This document shows, in pieces, positions 43,655 to 54,531 of a stretch of DNA of 64,000 nt (position 1 is the first letter of the stretch; every line of letters starts with the position of its first letter). The position numbers were made by a program, and so were the translations under genes. Origin of the DNA: Andrena cerasifolii (lineage: Eukaryota > Arthropoda > Insecta > Hymenoptera > Andrenidae); NCBI RefSeq assembly GCF_050908995.1, contig NC_135131.1:10248001-10312000 (forward strand), in the 5' to 3' direction. Under the pieces are notes generated by a model that saw only the letters and a program-made list of their open reading frames with translations, ran no database searches and was not told where the DNA came from.

Positions 43655-43989
43655 TTAAGTAACCTTCTTGTGGGCCATCTTTAGGATGTCGATGGCGTAC
43701 ACCTGGCAGTTCTTGTGCCTTCTCCGAACGTGCTCGTAGACGTTGGCCGATTTCTTGCACCGGTACTCGCAGTGCGGGCACTTGAACCGCGGCTCCTGCC
43801 CGCACTCGTAGGTGAGGTGTCGGTTCAACGAGTACTTCTGGCTGTAGGCGCAGGCACAGTTCGGACAGGGGAACTTCTTCTTCCTATAGCAATTGGGGTG
43901 TGGCGCTCGGGGCCATAGCTTGCCGATCGTTTGGACCTGGCCGCCTCCTAGACCGACGTTGATCCCGAACACGGTGAACGAGGCCGTAT
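43655..43989 (-). CDS. lola: lola alternative terminal zinc-finger exon (43655)
   Basis: About 110 residues. A Gly-rich N-terminus (FGINVGLGGGQVQ) precedes finger 1 (C2HC, CPNC...HLTYEC, extra Cys in CACAY), linker GQEPRFK, finger 2 (C2H2) CPHC...HVRRRH, tail KNCQVYAIDILKMAHKKVT. The acceptor CGTTCCAG at 43990-43992 on + is phase 1. The polyadenylation signal at 42939-42944 implies a 700-base 3' UTR that includes the SINE. Confidence 0.88.
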
Positions 43990-44544
43990 CTGGAACGAAA
44001 CGGGTCTTGGCTGATTGGCGGGTCTACATTTCGACGCGGGTGTTCTCGGGCACATCGAGTCCAACTGTCCAACTGATTAACAAGGTCCAACGAGCAAACA
44101 TCCAAGGAGTGGTCGGTCGCATTGGCAGTGGAGGAGAACGTGGAGGTGGGAAGTTCAGGTCCGGGGGGCTGCTGGGATCTACGTGGTTCGAGTCACATCA
44201 ACGCCGGGGGTAGGAAAAGTCGCTGTTTATTGAAGAAAGTTTGAATACTAAAGTGTGCTTGGTGTTACAGGCTAGGTGAGTCTCGTCGGAGTCGTAGGAT
44301 TCTGGGACCCTACGACAATTGGCACGACTCTGTGATCTTAGAGCCCTAGATGCTTAGAATGCAAGAATCCAAGAATCCTACAGTCCACTGCGTTCTTTAC
44401 AAATTCTCGACATCCCTTCGCCGCGATACCTCGAGAACGCGTCTCCTTTATTTCGCTATCACAGGTGTCAGGTACGTTCGACACAGGCGCAAGTTCGTCG
44501 CGAACTATCGTCCACGTTTCGCGGCCAATCTTCTCGGTCGCGGT

Positions 44545-44861
44545 CTACGACGTCCACTGTGCTTGCGTCTCTTGCTTGCCGCGGACGTCGAGGACGTACA
44601 CCCTCTGGCCGAGATGCATCCTGCGCACGTGGGACCTGACGTTCGACGAGTGCCTGGTGCGGTACGAGCAATAAGGGCAATTGAACCTCGGCAACTGTCC
44701 GCACTGGAACTTGAGGTGGTTGTACAGATTGTTCTTACGCGTGAACACGTTGCCGCACTTGTGGCAAGGGTAACTCCTGCTCTGCTCGTTTCGTGGGGCG
44801 TCGTAGGCGTAACGGTGCCCCTGTGGGTAACACGGATGCATTATCTGCTGGTGATGCACAC
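44545..44861 (-). CDS. lola: lola alternative terminal zinc-finger exon (44545)
   Basis: About 104 residues. A His/Tyr-rich start (VHHQQIMHPCYPQGH) precedes finger 1 (C2HC, CHKC...HLKFQC), linker GQLPRFN, finger 2 (C2H2) CPYC...HVRRMH, tail LGQRVYVLDVRGKQETQ. The acceptor TGTTCGCAG at 44862-44864 on + is phase 1. The polyadenylation signal is at 44447-44452, with another at 44226-44231. It opens a sub-family (F.RK.NL..H.KF.CGQ.P.F.CPYC) that runs to 50 kb. Confidence 0.89.
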
Positions 44862-45346
44862 CTGCGAACAGAAACGTGAACGAGAAATGACTACCAACGA
44901 TGCTTGCCGACGCGCTACCGCAGCTTCACGATCTTGCGGGCTTACTATTTCGTTCACCGGCCCTGTTGATCGCGACGGGACGCGGATATCGACACGGGGA
45001 CGGGCAGATATCGTGAAAGACACACACAGAGACTAACTCTAATCTTGGACGTGCTAGGGAGCCCAGCTAGAGACAGACTTTGACTTCTCACGAGGAAAGG
45101 AGGCAAGGAAGCGTGTATCGTTGAGGGAGAAGGGTGAGTCACATAGATACGAGTATACTTTGCGAAATAATAGCAAATGTCTTTTTCTTCTGCTACGTAC
45201 AAAGTGAAAATAACGTGGTGTGCCTTTAAAATATAACAACTCTAAAAAAAAATTGACTGCAGGCTAATTACAGAAGTTTAAACGAGCAGTGTCAACGATG
45301 GTCTGGTCGTCTCGTAGATTGTAATCGAAATCAGAGAGTAAAGTGA

Positions 45347-45657
45347 TTAGGTGGACGACTGAATATCCATCTTGCTGATGTTCACGACGTAGACAAAGTT
45401 GCCCGGATGCATCCTGCGCACGTGGGCGCGCACGTTCGACGGATGTTTCGTCCTGAAGGCGCAGTAAGGACAGTTGAAGTTGGGCGACTGTCCGCACTCG
45501 AACTTGGCATGATGGTGAAGATTGTCCTTCCTGTTGAACACGCTTTTACAGTTCCCGCAGGGGAATCCCACCCCGTTCTCGGAACGCCTTCTCCTCGGCG
45601 GTGGCAGCAAACTGTGAGTCCTCTTCGGCTTCAAGTGACCCGCTACGCGCTCCCACT
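45347..45657 (-). CDS. lola: lola alternative terminal zinc-finger exon (45347)
   Basis: About 102 residues. Basic residues (PPRRRRSEN) precede finger 1 (C2HC, CGNC...HAKFEC), linker GQSPNFN, finger 2 (C2H2) CPYC...HVRRMH, tail PGNFVYVVNISKMDIQSST. The acceptor TTTTTTTTCAG at 45658-45660 on + is phase 1. No canonical polyadenylation signal was seen nearby. Confidence 0.88.
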
Positions 45658-46125
45658 CTGAAAAAAAAACGATTTGGTCTTTCGAGCTGGTCTGAGCACT
45701 AGTAGTCGGAAGCTCCCTTATATCCACGTTGAGACAGGGATCTACGAAGTAGCTTAAATAGTCACGAACCATCCAGCAGAAGAGTACGCCTTTGGCTACA
45801 AGAATAACGCTCGATCAGAGTGCAAGGACTCGCTTGTCCCCGGAGGAACAAAAACGGTTGGTCTCTGAAAAATTACAACGACTCGATGCTTCAATCGTGG
45901 ACGACCCAAACGAGGAATACACCTTTCGCTTAGTAGTTGCGCCACGATGCATTCAGACCAACGACGATTACGGATTTGATTGGATCCGTCGCAAGGATGC
46001 CAACGAGTCGAGGGAGGAGCATGCACTCGGAAGGTTTCGAAGGACACGCTCGAGGAGCAATGTTTATCTTTTTATTGAAGGATCGGTGGCAGCTATCGCC
46101 CGCGGGATAGGTACATCAATGTCGT

Positions 46126-46409
46126 TCACTGTTGCGCTCTCATGAGATCGATGACGTAGACCTCCATGTCGGGGTGCTTCCTGCGAACGTGGGCCCGGAC
46201 GTTGGACGTGTGCTTGGTCCTGTAAGGACAATACGGGCAATTGAATCGCGGCAACTGGCCGCAGGCGTACTTCAGATGATGCTGAAGATTGTAGCGCCAG
46301 GTGAAGGACCTGCCGCACTGGGGGCAGATGTGCTTGCGATGAGCTTGCCGGGGATCGGCCACGCGAGTGTCTGCCTGGTACCAGCCGTCCACGTGATTCG
46401 GTAGCTTCT
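46126..46409 (-). CDS. lola: lola alternative terminal zinc-finger exon (46126)
   Basis: About 93 residues. Finger 1 (C2HC) has CPQC...HLKYAC, linker GQLPRFN, finger 2 (C2H2) CPYC...HVRRKH, tail PDMEVYVIDLMRAQQ. The acceptor GAATTTTCCAG at 46410-46412 on + is phase 1. The polyadenylation signal is at 46071-46076, 50 bases past the stop. Confidence 0.89.
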
Positions 46410-47347
46410 CTGGAAAATTCACATGTTCTTACGGTTAATTATCTCTCGGGCACCTGCCCGGGCTTACCAGCTTAACGTTCCAGTTCCAAACGCCGAGCGG
46501 CCGAGCCGTTTGGAACGAACGGAACGAGATTCGCCGGGTACGGGGGTTCTCTGGGATCGAAATCGAACGGGAAGCTCTTTGCCGCGGATCTAAAAGCGCG
46601 AGTTTACTCGAGGAAGCTGTGGATTACTGTCTACCTAGGCACAGGGTTATTTTATAAAACGACGCGGCACATGGCATTAAACGGACAATCTGCAGAAGCA
46701 TGCCGGTTCCTTGCGACTATTCTTCATATTTATTGCGAGATCTCAGGTTACAAGTAGACGTTCGCTTATAATTTTCGTACGTCGACGGTCGATACACGTT
46801 TCTTATCAAAATACAGAAGGAGGAGAACCGAAAATGTCCTTGGGATCGTCTTAAACGTTAACCTCTCTCGATGTTCTGTATCGCCCAGCTCGACAGGCAT
46901 GCGTTACGGTTACTCAGGCGGCAATAGTGTGCGCGAGAATCGCGGAGGGATCGGAATCTCTGTCATCGGGTCCGGGAATTAGAACAGAGTAGTTGATCTT
47001 CCAGGGGACTTGGTGTACGTAAACTTTGGTCAGACTAGAGTGGTCTCAAGTCCTTCAGAAATCTACCCTAACGTTGTACGACGTAAAATGAGCCATTCCT
47101 AAATTTACGCAACGATATTATAAGAATACATTCGATTAGCAGGCTTAGCTTATTGAGAGTCCAGTACTTGAGAGTACACTGATTCACGCGATATCCTTCG
47201 ACCGCACCATGGAGATCCTCCTCCGGATCCAATGATACAGGTACAAAGTTCCCTATATACGCAAAGCGCTCCGGGACGCTCGATCAACCACCCTCCGGGA
47301 CTTCTATAAACGCGAGCAGCACGGAGGACACTTGAGGTCCCCGGTGT
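46410..47347. other. Intron / 3' UTR stretch
   Basis: No exon is recognised. The AATAAA at 46729-46734 is the likely signal for the 47348 exon (about 610 bases). Confidence 0.4.
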
Positions 47348-47667
47348 TTAACTCGTGTCGAGCACTTTGCAGACGTCGATCGCGTAGACGTTGTTACCGG
47401 GGTGCCGCCTGCGCACGTGGGCGCGCACGTTGGACACGTGCCTGGTTCTATGGGGGCAGTAGGGGCAGCAGAAACGGGGCAACTGGCCGCACTCGAACTT
47501 GGAGTGATAGTAGAGATTGTTCTTGTGGCTGAAGACGCTGGGGCAGGTCGGGCAAGGGAACCTCTGCTTCTCGCTGGGCGCGCCCACCACGCCAGCTTTC
47601 TGATAGCTCCTGCGCCCCTTCGCGATGGTCGCGGGACACGGGAACTCTGGCAGGAGGGAGGAATAGT
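47348..47667 (-). CDS. lola: lola alternative terminal zinc-finger exon (47348)
   Basis: About 105 residues. Finger 1 (C2HC) has CPTC...HSKFEC with an HKNNLYY core, linker GQLPRFC carrying an extra cysteine, finger 2 (C2H2) CPYC...HVRRRH, tail PGNNVYAIDVCKVLDTS. The acceptor GTTTCAG at 47668-47670 on + is phase 1. The polyadenylation signal is at 46729-46734. Confidence 0.89.
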
Positions 47668-48040
47668 CTGAAACAGAAACGAGACGAGAATTTCGTCGTG
47701 GATCTTCTCTCGGCGCTTGGTGTTTCATTATTTTATAGATTAAGTCGTAAGCAGCATGCCTTTAGAGCATTTCGTTCTTCGCTCGCCGCGGCCAATCAAT
47801 TCCGATCTACGGATCTCTGGGAGAGGATAGGGGGAGTGAGCGCGCTTCTCACCGTGAATAACAGCAATTCCACACAGCGAATGGGTTTAAGTTTGTATAT
47901 TTTTTACGAAAGAAACACATCTGGTTGATATCTTGCTCGCGACTACAGAGTACACGGGTCCGTGCGATCTGTGCGATCGGGGGATGCCCCGACGCGGTAA
48001 CTTTTAACGGGCGCTACGAGTGAAACGATTCGATGCAATG

Positions 48041-48321
48041 CTATATCGACGTGCGCCGGCCGCTGGCCAAAGCACGTAGGGCAACGGTCTCGTCGAGCCC
48101 TGTGCGAACGCATCGCTTGAGTCCATCGTAATCGTACGGTAATTGGCGAGCTTGTCGCTTGGTAATGTAAACGTAGGAAATCGGAGAGGCTTCTTGTCTC
48201 TCGGGCAGTGTTCGAGAGGGTGCGTGAAACGTTGCACGTCCACGAATCGTCGCTGAAGCGTCACTCCCACCGCAGCGTCCGTCGACGGAGTACAGGGATC
48301 GGGCGAAGGAACTTTGCACCC
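48041..48321 (-). CDS. lola: Candidate finger-less lola terminal exon (92 codons)
   Basis: The acceptor TTTCTCTCGTTTCAG (CTG at 48322-48324 on +) is strong and enters in phase 1. It opens 92 codons to TAG without a finger, from VQSSFARSLYSVDGRCGGSD to TVALRALASGRRTSI. The length exceeds chance expectation for one frame but no domain is recognised, and no canonical AATAAA lies within 300 bases downstream. Confidence 0.35.
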
Positions 48322-49160
48322 CTGAAACGAGAGAAAATCGCGTTCAACCCCGAGGATGTTCATCCATCGCGCGAGGAAACGGTGCGCGGTAAGAGTCTGC
48401 ACCAAGGTACGGATCATGTGTCAAACATAGGGGAAGATTGCTCTAATCGCAGTCCTCGATGTGTACTTTCACAATGGTTTTCAATAGATGGACTGGGTGG
48501 GAGAAATACGGCGATCTCGTCACTTATTCCAGGGCCACAGAGATTCCAAATTCTTGTAAATTTCAACTACCCACCCGAGCTTGATTAGGAGCAAACGATC
48601 TCCTGCTGCGGAGCATTTTAAAGAAATTTTATAATAATAAATAACTATGCATAAAGCCTCGCAAAATTTACGACGAGCTTTTCATGGACCGCGGGGCCTT
48701 TTAAAAAAAATGTAATAATAATTATCTATGCATAGAGCCCTGCAAAATTTACGTTGAGCTTTTCGTGAACCCAGACTCTTTAAAGCACGTAGTCGAGTTC
48801 CAGAGAACGCGCTGAACCCGCCTCGCGCCGGCCCTGCACAGAAGGATACCTTCACTGCCTCCACAAACAAGTACACTCCCATCTGTTTCCCCAAACACTC
48901 CTCGTGATCCGACTATATTTCTTCCACCCAGTGCATATTGGAACGAACATACAGCCACTGGACGATCGCTCTATTTCAGAAGCGAACGAGACCTGCGGCG
49001 TACGATTCGAACACTTCTCCCCAGTCGGGTGTCTCTACCGTTCTTCCGGCGACGGGAATTCTTCCTGCGACGACACCTTGGTCGCCGACGTCTTCAGGGT
49101 TGCTCCGCGAGGCGTCCATCTTCGGCAGTGGAGGCCCCGCGATCTTCCGGTGGCGTGATT

Positions 49161-49489
49161 TCAAGCGGCGTGCTGCTGCAGCTGGCAGAGATCGACGGTG
49201 TACACCTCCCTCCCGGGATGGCACTTCCTCACGTGTCTACGCGCGTTCGAGATGTGCCTGGCGCGATAAGTGCAGTAAGGACAATTGAACCGCGGTTTCT
49301 GACCGCACTCGAACTTCTGATGGTAGGTCAGCCCGCCCTTCCGACTGAACACGCTGGTGCAGTTGGCACAGGGGAACTTCCTGACCAGCATGCCCGACGT
49401 GTCGGGTACAGGGAGGCCCGGGGCCGGCCCGTAACGGCGTAGAACGAAGTTCTGCGACGGCATTCCGGCGAACACGCAGTAATCCAAGC
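49161..49489 (-). CDS. lola: lola alternative terminal zinc-finger exon (49161)
   Basis: About 108 residues. Finger 1 (C2HC) has CANC...HQKFEC with a SRKGGLTY core, linker GQKPRFN, finger 2 (C2H2) CPYC...HVRKCH, tail PGREVYTVDLCQLQQHAA. The acceptor TGTTACAG at 49490-49492 on + is phase 1. No canonical polyadenylation signal was found downstream. Confidence 0.88.
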
Positions 49490-49935
49490 CTGTAACACAA
49501 AGAAGAAGAACGGGCACCCCTGTCAGAGTTCTTGCAGCGTGTCCACGGTGGGTGGACGGAGTGGCTAGGCTCTAGAGAGGAATAAGAATATGGTGGCTGG
49601 TTGTCAAACCTTCTTCGGGCTGTCGATCGTCCAGGGCCGCGGGTCACGGCAGGGCTTAGGATCTTCCGTGCAGAGGAGTGAAATAAGAACAGAACCTCGT
49701 GGCTCGTGTGCAGTGACAGCTAGTCGCTTTATTGATCAACGAAAGGATCGCTCGTCGGCGCGTGCAGTCACGCTCTGTCCCGCGATTACCGATCGGACGG
49801 CTAACGAGGGGGAAGTGGAACAAACGAACGCGCGTGGCGATCTAAGGATCTAAACCTAAACGATTCGGAACGCTACGGCAGCGAGTGACAGAGGTAAGGG
49901 AGAGAATGAGGCGGTAGCATGCGATGGTGTTCTAG

Positions 49936-50270
49936 TTAAAAGGCCGGCGCGATCTTTACGGTGCTGAGATCTTCCATGGATGCGGCGAACGAGTTGCGCG
50001 ACACGTCGATCACGCTGACTTTGTATCCGTAGTGCTTCCTGCGCACGTGGGCGCGTATGTTGGAGGATTTCTTGGACGCGTAATCGCAATAGGGGCAGCC
50101 GAAGCGCGGCAGCTGACCGCACTCGAACTTGAGGTGCGAGTAGAGATTGTTCTTCCGGTTGAAGGTGCTGGTGCACTTGGGGCACGGGAATCTGTCCTTG
50201 TTCCGCTCTTCCGTGGTTCTCGGGGTGGCGTTGCACGTCGGTATCTTGAAGCCGCCCAGATGCTGCAGAT
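49936..50270 (-). CDS. lola: lola terminal zinc-finger exon, type A (A0)
   Basis: About 110 residues, read directly from the acceptor TATCTTGCAG (50271-50273 on +); no start codon precedes the fingers. Finger 1 (C2HC) has CPKC...HLKFEC, linker GQLPRFG, finger 2 (C2H2) CPYC...HVRRKH, then a 34-residue tail ending VKIAPAF. The opening LQHLGGFKIPTCNATPRTTE recurs in the A1, A2 and A3 copies, so this is the outermost member of the A family. The polyadenylation signal is at 49728-49733. Confidence 0.88.
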
Positions 50271-50638
50271 CTGCAAGATAAATGGTTGCAGCTCGTCAGA
50301 GTCGGCGCTGGAGCAACGACACGCGTTCCGTCTATCGATAGTTGATTAATAAGTGCCCCGAAGAACGGCTAGAGGACGGTGTTAATCGTCTACGAGCGTG
50401 TACGGATCGTTACGAGGCGGATCCCCCCTCTCGGATGTAGGACTTTGGTGTTCTCGTGGCGGAAGGATCGAGCGTTTCATTTTCGATTTTATTACCAAAT
50501 ACATAATTGCGCAGGGTACAAAATCCTATAAACCAGAGGACCGTTTTCCATGTATCGTACAATACTGTTTCGCGTCTATTCGTTCGAGATTTTGGTATGT
50601 GGATGTCGGAGGAGATCGATGGTTGGTTGGAGGGGTTG

Positions 50639-50904
50639 CTACGCGTCGTTCGCGTTCAGATCGATCACGAAGATGCTTCTTCCACGGTGAATGGAGCGCA
50701 TGTGGGTACGGATGTTGGACGTTCTCTTCGACCGATACTCGCAGTAAGGGCACTTAAACCTGGGCGATTGACCGCACTCGTACTTCAGGTGCTGCTGCAG
50801 GTTGCTCTTCCGATTGAAGACGCTGGCACAGGTCGGACAGGGGAATCGGACGCACTGCAGGACCCAGGACTCGGACGAGTCCCGTTCGAAGGGAAAGAGA
50901 TGGT
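50639..50904 (-). CDS. lola: lola terminal zinc-finger exon, type B (B0)
   Basis: About 87 residues. Finger 1 (C2HC) has CPTC...HLKYEC with FNRKSNLQQ, linker GQSPRFK, finger 2 (C2H2) CPYC...HMRSIH, tail RGRSIFVIDLNANDA. The acceptor GCTTGCAG at 50905-50907 on + is phase 1. The polyadenylation signal is at 50488-50493. B1 at 52644 is a close duplicate including the 3' flank. Confidence 0.9.
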
Positions 50905-51014
50905 CTGCAAGCAAAAGAAAAAAAAGAGACGGAATGAATGTAGGGAAGCGCGTTGATCAGCCGCGAGCCACGGACGGGTTTTTTTCTTCTTATCTGGACG
51001 GATAAGGTAGGAGA

Positions 51015-51833
51015 TTAAGGGGTAACACCATAATGATAGGCGAAAAATGGTAGGATAACTTTCGGGGTGATTTTAAAGAAATTTATGAACTTTATTAAAA
51101 ATATAACATATGGTTCTTATGATATGAATGAAGAAGAAAAAAATACATTTTTTTCTTCAGATATTTAGAATAAAAAATAGCCGCACAACCGATACGTCTT
51201 TCCCATTTGAGCCATTCCACGGTGGAATTTTTCATGGCCACACCGTCGGACGTAGAACCATAAGACAAAGTTTTGTAATCTACACACTAAATACTAGAGA
51301 AGTACCCAAAATTTCGAAAAAAAATATTGATTTTCAAAGAAATGGCTATAATTTGAAAAAAATTCACTTTTTTGCTAAAAAATTTCTTATAGATATGTTA
51401 ATTAGAAAGAGAGTTTTCAATATTTTGCAAAAATCATGGGTACTTCTATAGTACAAAACGCACTCGTTATAAGCTCGACGAACGGGGATGGAGGCGGGCG
51501 TACGGCGCATGGTGTAAACGGACTTATAACGAGAGCGTAATATATTTAATGCGTAGATTGCCAAACTTTTTGTCCTTTTGTTCTAGGTCTAACGGTGCAG
51601 ACGTGAAAAAATCTACCGCGTTACGACTCAAATGAGAAATACGTATCAGTTGTGCGGCTAATGTGCCGTTAATTTTTATTAAAAAAAATCTGAAAAAAAT
51701 GTTTTTTTGTTCTTCATTATACATATCATGAGATCCGTATGTTACATTTTTAATAAGGTTCATAAAATTCTTTAAAATCACCATCAAAGTTATCCTGCCA
51801 TTTTTGGCCTATCAACGAGGCGTTACCCCTTAA
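51015..51833. mobile_element. TTAA-flanked nonautonomous element with ~200-bp inverted repeats
   Basis: Bases 51019-51026 (GGGGTAAC) and 51822-51829 (GTTACCCC) are inverted, each flanked outside by TTAA (51015-51018 and 51830-51833). Inverted similarity extends about 200 bases into each side (for example GGATAACTTT...GTGATTTTAAAGAA against TTCTTTAAAATCAC...AAAGTTATCC). There is no transposase. The TTAA target and G/C-rich tips are typical of piggyBac-type elements. It is inserted in the 3' flank of the A1 exon, whose nearest AATAAA lies inside it. Confidence 0.72.
51675..51680 (-). promoter_or_regulatory. Polyadenylation signal carried by the inserted element
   Basis: AATAAA on the minus strand inside the right inverted repeat, about 300 bases past the A1 stop. 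It is the first canonical signal reached by an A1 transcript, so the element may supply that mRNA's 3' end. Confidence 0.4.
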
Positions 51834-51977
51834 TGGGAAATTGCATGACAGATTTTGTTACGCTGGTCGCAACAGTATGGGAGAATTACTCGTAGAAGAC
51901 TGTTAGTGTTCTTTTCAAAGAGAAGTATATAGGTATATTTGGATGCATCGTGATAGTACCCAGAAGCAACGTAAGAG

Positions 51978-52273
51978 CTATTTCTTCTTTCCTTTTTTAA
52001 GATCGACGCACCACACCATTTCGCCATAATGCTGGACTCGTACGTGCCTATAGACGTGAGATGTTCTCTTGTAACGATGATCACAATAGGGACATTGGTA
52101 TCTCGGTGGCTGACCGCACTCGAACTTGATGTGCGCACGGAGATTGTTCTTCCGTTTGTACGTGCTGGCGCAGTTGGGGCACGGGAACCTGTCCTTGTTC
52201 CGCTGTTGGTAATCCGTGATTCTCGCGATGGCGTTGCAAGTCGATAACTTGAAGCCGTCCAGATACTGCAGAT
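51978..52273 (-). CDS. lola: lola terminal zinc-finger exon, type A (A1)
   Basis: About 97 residues from the acceptor ATTGCAG (52274-52276 on +), phase 1. Finger 1 (C2HC) has CPNC...HIKFEC with YKRKNNLRA, linker GQPPRYQ, finger 2 (C2H2) CPYC...HVRVQH, tail YGEMVWCVDLKKGKKK. The tail is nearly identical in A3 (58976). It heads the first complete A-B-C repeat unit. Confidence 0.88.
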
Positions 52274-52643
52274 CTGCAATATAAATGGTTGCAGCTTGTC
52301 AGAGTCGGCGCTGGAGCAACGACACGCGTTCCGTCTATCCAATAGCTAATTAATAAGCGCCCCGAAGAACGGCAAGAGACGGTGTTAATCGTCTACAAAC
52401 GTGTACAGATCGTTACAAGGCGGATCCATCCCCCGTCTCGGATGTAGGACTTTGGTATTCTCGTGGCGGAAGAGTCGAGCGTTTCACTTTCGATTTTATT
52501 ATCAGATACATAAGTACGCAGTATAGAAACTTCCCTTTATCAGGGGGGCCATTTTCCACGTATCGTACAATACTCCTTCGCGGCGATTCGTACGAGATTT
52601 TGGTATGTAAGCGTTGGAGATCGATGGTTGATTGGAGGCGCTC

Positions 52644-52897
52644 CTATGCGTCATTCACTTTCAGATCGATCACGAAGATGGTTTTTCCACGGTGGTGGTA
52701 GCGTATGTGGGTGCGGGTGTTGGACGTTTTCTTCGAGCGATAATTGCAGTAAGGGCACTTAAACCTGGGCGATTGGCCGCACTCGCGCTTCAGGTGCTGC
52801 TGCAGGTTGTCCTTCCGATTAAACACGCTGGCGCAGTTCGGACAGGGGAATCGGACGCACTGCTGGGGCATTAGGTATCCGACGAGGAAGAGTTGAT
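52644..52897 (-). CDS. lola: lola terminal zinc-finger exon, type B (B1)
   Basis: About 83 residues. Finger 1 (C2HC) has CPNC...HLKREC with FNRKDNLQQ, linker GQSPRFK, finger 2 (C2H2) CPYC...HIRYHH, tail RGKTIFVIDLKVNDA. The acceptor TTACTTGCAG at 52898-52900 on + is phase 1 and opens with QLFLVGYLMPQQ, shared with B2. The polyadenylation signal is at 52495-52500. Confidence 0.9.
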
Positions 52898-53284
52898 CTG
52901 CAAGTAAAAGAAAAGAAAGACACGGAATGAATAGAGGGGAAGTGCGTTGATCAGCCGCGAGCTACAAGCGGGGTTTCCGTTGCACTGTCTTTAGCCAAAA
53001 AAAAAACTGGAAGTGAAAGGTGTCTTGTCAGTCGAATCTCCCTTACTCCCATCGAGCGCCAATGATACACACCTGGTGCCTCGAAATCTATGACAAATCA
53101 GAAGGACCAGCCCAACGAAACCACCTAAACGCTACAGCGATACTAGAGAAACTCTCCAAGGACGTCGCATTCAGGGAACTCTCGACATTTCAGGGAACAT
53201 TACGTACAATTTTATTACAATGGGCGCCGAGGGGAGGCGTGACTAAATCCTATACAAGGGACATGTTCACATGCAGAGGTTTAA

Positions 53285-53366
53285 AGGGCCAGGTTCTGTT
53301 CGGTAAACGATAAATATCCTGCACGTAGACCACGTTGCACTCGTGCTTCCGGCGAATGTGATTCAT
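53285..53366 (-). pseudogene. 3' fragment of a type D finger exon
   Basis: Matches the last third of the D exon (61744-62048): the stop, the VVYVQDIYRL-like tail and the last HIRRKH, then similarity stops at GCGAATGTG and the 3' UTR of the C-type exon follows. Finger 1, most of finger 2 and the acceptor are missing, so it cannot encode a terminal exon. Confidence 0.75.
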
Positions 53367-53789
53367 AAAACAAAACCATTGCGTTAAAAAAATATTATAT
53401 TTCTACACGTAGAACAGGACCCCATTCGGGCTGTAGAACGATGCGCAATTGGGTCGCGTCAGAACTCAAAACTAACGCATCGAACAGGCGGAATAAAAAA
53501 GGAAACGAACTACAAACAGTATAAAAATAAAAAAAAGACTCGTTGTACGTGATACTAAAAGAAAAAAGAAGCGCAAATTCGATCCGCGCAATATCACGTG
53601 AGAATGGCTCAGTTATCGTCCTAAAAACGTATCGAGGATAATACTCGGCGCTAAAAAATAAAAGAAAGTGCAACTATCAAAAGAAATGACGCATGGTACT
53701 AACTCCTCGGCGAATGGCACACTTCAGTGTTATCGTATGTGTAACATAAATAAAAGAATAAAAACAGATGAAAAGAGGGACACGACAGG

Positions 53790-54277
53790 TTAAACGCTGT
53801 TGCCGTCGGTGGGCAAGATCAGCTCAGAGTGGAGGTCCTCGTTTTTCACGGGGAGTACCACATCAGTGGACTTCTGGCTAGCGTTCCCCCTTCGTGTTTG
53901 TCGCTCTCTCTTCTGACACCGTACGATATGCTTTCTTCGAATTTTGGGGCCTTTATACTCCTGGTTGCAGTACGGGCAGACGGCGTACTTCTGACACTCA
54001 TGTCTCTCGTGGTAGGTATACATCTTTCTCTGTTTGAATCGGCGCCCGCAATCGTTGCACTCCCTGTTGCAGAACTGGCAGATATGATGATTCTTGTACT
54101 TGTTGGTGTCCGCCACGTTCACACACTCGCTGATGGTCGAGGGGCCGCTCTTGCTGTGCGAGCTGGACGGTATCACCCTCCGGTCGCCGACACGGCTGTC
54201 CACCGCAGGGCCTCTGTTCCTTTTCCTCCACTTCATCGAGATCTGGCGGATAGGAATGCTCACACGCTTCCTCACAA
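53790..54277 (-). CDS. lola: lola terminal exon, type C (C1), internally deleted
   Basis: About 161 residues. The N-terminal half is Ser/Arg-rich (VRKRVSIPIRQISM onward). Compared with C2 and C3 it has lost about 33 residues in frame: ICQFCNRE runs straight into CNDCGRRF, removing the second half of the first finger and the following linker. The remaining fingers are CNDC...HERHEC and CPYC...HIVRC. It ends in an acidic tail (NEDLHSELILPTDGNSV). The acceptor has tandem CAGCAG (54278-54283 on +), both in phase 1. No AATAAA lies close downstream. Confidence 0.82.
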
Positions 54278-54459
54278 CTGCTGTAACAGAGCCGAGGGAA
54301 TAATCATAATCTGGAGTGGTTAGAAGAAGAGAGGCAAGTAAACGATACGAGGGGTGAACGGAAGGGGAGAACCCATTATAGGCGTTAGAATCGTGGAAAC
54401 GCAGGCATTAGAAAGAAAGAGATGTTCGCGATCTTTCTCATCGCTGGCGACTGTAATTC

Positions 54460-54531
54460 ACAAATTTCTTTAAAATCATCTTCAAAGTTATCCTGTAATT
54501 TTTGGCTTTTCATCGTGGCGTTACCGCTTAA
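54460..54531. repeat. Truncated end of the TTAA element (copy 1)
   Basis: TTTCTTTAAAATCATCTTCA through GGCGTTACCGCTTAA matches the right terminus of the 51.0-51.8 kb element and keeps its TTAA and right flank (ATGGGAAA). The rest of the element is absent. Confidence 0.7.

Noticed and set aside
51128..51451. 108-codon plus-strand opening in the TTAA element
   Set aside because: Lys/Phe-rich low-complexity translation of AT-rich inverted repeat, not a transposase.
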